Positions 22,355 through 24,220 of a DNA stretch of 24,220 nucleotides are shown here, piece after piece. The position numbers and the translations under genes are program-made. Source of the stretch: 2-12-FULL-41-16 sp964473715 (lineage in GTDB: Bacteria; Patescibacteriota; Patescibacteriia; Magasanikbacterales; UBA922); assembly GCA_964473715.1 (NCBI GenBank), contig CAYYQC010000012.1:1-24220 (forward strand). Direction: 5' to 3'. Every line of letters begins with the position of its first letter. Position 1 is the stretch's first letter. The notes under the pieces are model-generated. The model saw only the letters and a program-made list of their open reading frames with translations. It searched no databases and had not been told where the DNA came from.

Positions 22355-23216
22355 ACTGCCAGAAGTAGAAACCGTACGCCGTGATTTGTCTCAAGTCATG
22401 GTGGGTTTACCAATTAAAAAATTAGAGGTTTTTAATTTAAAAACAATTAAACCGCTCAGTGCAAAAGAATTGGAAAAACGTTTACACGGTAAGTCGATTA
22501 AAGCCATTAAGCGAATTGGTAAATTGTTGATTTTTGAAATTAACACTTCTTCTGAGGTGTTACTTGTACATTTAAAGATGACTGGACAAATGATTTGGCA
22601 AGGTCCAGATAAAAAAGTTTTGGCTGGTGGGCATTCTCTTTCTAAACCTATGGAGAATTTACCAAATAAACACACTCGCTTGGCGGTAACTTTTGAAAAT
22701 GGCGCACAATTATTTTTTAATGATTTAAGGTTATTTGGGTATTGGAAATTTGCTTTACCATCGGAATTAGAAACAATTAAAAGTAAATATGGTATTGAGC
22801 CTCTAACTGCTAATTTTACTTGGCCAAATTTTAAAACTGCATTAGGAAAAAGAACAGCCAATATTAAAGCGGTTTTACTCAATCAAAATATTATTTCTGG
22901 AATGGGTAATATTTATGTAGATGAAGCGTTATGGCAGGCCAAAATTCATCCTGCTCGCAAGGTTAAAGATCTGGCTGAATCTGAACTCAAGGCATTATTT
23001 AAAGCGTGCCATGAAGTGATTGAAAAAGGTGTAAAATATCGCGGTACTACTTTTAATCATTTTGTAGATGGTCATGGAAAAAAGGGTGGATTTTTAAAAT
23101 TTCTTAAAGTGTATCATCAGACTGGCAAACCATGTGAGCGTTGTCAGGCTCCGATTAAGAGAATTAGTTTGGCTGGACGTGGTACACATTTTTGCCTGCA
23201 TTGCCAAGTACAATAA
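22347..23216 (+). CDS. mutM: Formamidopyrimidine-DNA glycosylase
   Basis: MutM/Fpg removes 8-oxoguanine and formamidopyrimidines and cuts the abasic site. The 289-residue protein starts PELPEVE after Met (catalytic Pro2 and Glu3), has the conserved Lys (K59 in RIGKLL), the H2TH region NQNIISGMGNIYVDEALWQA, and a C-terminal zinc finger of two CxxC pairs (CERC and CLHC) with the intercalating RGTHFC-type hairpin. It is slightly longer than the usual 270. The start overlaps the bcp end by 8 bases, pairing two oxidative-damage genes. Confidence 0.96.
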   Translation: MPELPEVETVRRDLSQVMVGLPIKKLEVFNLKTIKPLSAKELEKRLHGKSIKAIKRIGKLLIFEINTSSEVLLVHLKMTGQMIWQGPDKKVLAGGHSLSKPMENLPNKHTRLAVTFENGAQLFFNDLRLFGYWKFALPSELETIKSKYGIEPLTANFTWPNFKTALGKRTANIKAVLLNQNIISGMGNIYVDEALWQAKIHPARKVKDLAESELKALFKACHEVIEKGVKYRGTTFNHFVDGHGKKGGFLKFLKVYHQTGKPCERCQAPIKRISLAGRGTHFCLHCQVQ

Positions 23217-23229
23217 TTTTTCTTATACT
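23201..23229 (+). promoter_or_regulatory. Probable promoter of the 23253-24017 gene
   Basis: TTGCCA at 23201-23206, 17 bases, TATACT at 23224-23229 (5/6 each). The -35 lies in the last codons of mutM. RNA would start near 23236, about 17 bases before the ATG. Confidence 0.6.
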
Positions 23230-23252
23230 AAAATTACTAAAATAAATAAAAT

Positions 23253-24017
23253 ATGAATCCAGAATTTCCAATTTCAGGTTACGGTGATATTGAAGTAAAA
23301 GGTGTTCCACCGCTACATACTGAATTGTTGACCTTGGCTGGTACGCGCGGACAAATTGTGGTTGATTATTCTGGAAGCGGTGATTATGGTTTAGCCAATG
23401 TAGAATATTTCAATGATGAAACTGAAGAAATTTCCGTTTCTTTTGTAAATCATGATAATGAAATTGAACATCGCATAATTACGGTAGATGAATATATTTC
23501 TTTAAAAAAATTTAAAAAAAATCTCAAAGAGCGCAAATTTCAACCTAAATTTTCCACTGAACAAGCATCTGAGGTGCATGAACAGGTAGAAAAAATAATT
23601 GCGCATAATTTAGAATTACTTACTAATAATTCCACGCGTGGGTATAAAGCGCATGTTAGTGAATATAAGTTTTTTATTATTCCGGGTAAAACTGGGAATA
23701 TGAATTTGCTTAGAGCTAGTTTTCAGTTTGATCGTTTGACGGGTGAGATTTTGTCTTTTGGTAAAGATCGGACCGACGTGCCAGTGGATCGACATGGAGA
23801 TGTGCAGATTGGATTTTTTGATATTGTATTAGATATGGCTGGGCGTTTGCTTCTTACCAAACAAAGCCTAGAATCTGGTCGACACAATGCTTCAATCGTG
23901 AAGTTTCAAGACATTGGCAAGCCAATACACCGCGAAGCGGCCAAAGTTTTGGCCCAAACTATGGCTCAGTTCAATCACTACTACGGGACTGATTTTTCTG
24001 AGGAAATGGGCGGCTAA
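23253..24017 (+). CDS. Unrecognised 254-residue protein
   Basis: I do not recognise a family. The protein has no signal peptide or membrane segment. The N-terminal part (about 1-85) is beta-rich with many acidic residues (IVVDYSGSGDYGL, VEYFNDETEEISVSFVNHDNE). A basic helix, KKFKKNLKERKFQPK, lies near 84-98, followed by a helical stretch and a second mixed region with FDRLTGEILSFGKDRTDVPVDRHGD near 158-183. The ATG is preceded by AAAT with no Shine-Dalgarno. It has its own promoter and precedes a tRNA cluster, so context does not indicate a role. Confidence 0.75.
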   Translation: MNPEFPISGYGDIEVKGVPPLHTELLTLAGTRGQIVVDYSGSGDYGLANVEYFNDETEEISVSFVNHDNEIEHRIITVDEYISLKKFKKNLKERKFQPKFSTEQASEVHEQVEKIIAHNLELLTNNSTRGYKAHVSEYKFFIIPGKTGNMNLLRASFQFDRLTGEILSFGKDRTDVPVDRHGDVQIGFFDIVLDMAGRLLLTKQSLESGRHNASIVKFQDIGKPIHREAAKVLAQTMAQFNHYYGTDFSEEMGG

Positions 24018-24047
24018 TAGGCCTCACCGCTCTTGGAACAAGCCCTG

Positions 24048-24076
24048 TTGACTTATTCTCAGGAATTTCCTATAAT
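24048..24076 (+). promoter_or_regulatory. Strong promoter of a tRNA cluster
   Basis: TTGACT at 24048-24053, 17 bases, TATAAT at 24071-24076 (5/6 and 6/6). RNA would start near 24083, 14 bases before tRNA-Val. Confidence 0.88.
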
Positions 24077-24096
24077 ACTTCCACTTTGCTTTTAAA

Positions 24097-24170
24097 GCGC
24101 GCCTAGCTCAGTTGGTTAGAGCATCTCGTTTACACCGAGAGGGTCGGGGGTTCGAATCCCTCGGCGCGCA
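24097..24170 (+). tRNA. tRNA-Val(UAC)
   Basis: A complete cloverleaf: acceptor GCGCGCC with GGCGCGC, D arm GCTCAGTTGGTTAGAGC, anticodon stem TCTCG/CGAGA around TTTACAC (anticodon TAC), T arm GGGGG TTCGAAT CCCTC with one G-T pair. The discriminator is A and CCA is not encoded (CAA follows). Confidence 0.97.
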
Positions 24171-24179
24171 CAATTTTAT

Positions 24180-24220
24180 GCTGCTGTAGCTCAGTTGGTA
24201 GAGCGCGTCCATGGTAAGGA
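24180..24220 (+). tRNA. tRNA-Thr(GGU), 5' part, cut by the window end
   Basis: GCTGCTG acceptor strand, D arm GCTCAGTTGGTAGAGC, then anticodon stem CGTCC and loop ATGGTAA (anticodon GGT) and the first bases of the 3' anticodon strand (GGA). The rest lies beyond 24220. It is 9 bases after tRNA-Val and probably in the same transcript. Confidence 0.85.

Noticed and set aside
1..24220. UGA recoding, as in Gracilibacteria and Absconditabacteria
   Set aside because: bcp ends naturally in TGA at the expected C-terminal position and no gene reads through TGA.
1..24220. CRISPR arrays, insertion sequences, integrases or restriction genes
   Set aside because: No spaced direct-repeat arrays, transposase or nuclease motifs were seen on either strand.

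Overview
The window looks like a piece of chromosome from a Patescibacteria (Candidate Phyla Radiation) bacterium, probably of the Parcubacteria/ABY1 side. Support: about 33-40% GC over most of the DNA, very tight gene spacing, short versions of core proteins (a 127-residue TsaB), a DUF4012 membrane protein beside glycosyltransferases and MreB, a single-chain eukaryote/archaeal-type GlyRS, and an almost complete lack of Shine-Dalgarno sequences. TAA is the dominant stop; TGA ends bcp, so UGA is read as stop. The exact lineage is inference.

Layout. 89-1630: uncharacterised cytoplasmic repeat protein, whose terminator loop carries the -35 box of the next promoter. 1644-2810: rplJ-rplL operon with an L10 leader attenuator and a bidirectional terminator. 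2835-5720: divergent pair, a membrane-anchored PP2C-like/beta-propeller protein (minus) and a winged-helix/nucleotidyltransferase-like regulator (plus) that overlaps tsaB; a perfect palindrome lies between them. 6125-6965: a GC-rich, minus-strand island with two unrecognised small genes, hairpins and unlike codon use. 7082-14647: seven-gene run of GT2 glycosyltransferase, DUF4012, mreB, ribA, ribD, GT4 glycosyltransferase and DNA polymerase III delta-prime-like gene. 14704-16394: Asp-box lipoprotein and frr. 16398-21132: a T-box leader controlling glyS, followed by an M16 peptidase, tpiA, a TPR protein, and tRNA-Thr(UGU) and tRNA-Tyr(GUA). 21164-23216: isoprenoid-synthase-like protein, bcp and fpg. 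23253-24017: unknown protein. 24048-24220: a strong promoter with tRNA-Val(UAC) and the start of tRNA-Thr(GGU).

The genes mix core information processing (ribosome stalk, recycling, GlyRS, tRNAs, t6A modification, delta-prime), envelope and shape functions (MreB, two glycosyltransferases, DUF4012, lipoprotein), and a few metabolic or repair enzymes (RibA, RibD, TpiA, Bcp, Fpg).

The signals most worth attention are: (1) a very compact glycine T-box in front of glyS; (2) a start-codon context with T at -1 in 22 of 23 host-like genes and no Shine-Dalgarno; (3) the GC-rich island, whose genes break both the composition and the start-context rule; (4) the palindrome whose arms each carry a -10-like TACAAT between the regulator and the PP2C-like gene; (5) the nesting of a promoter in a terminator loop ahead of rplJ.
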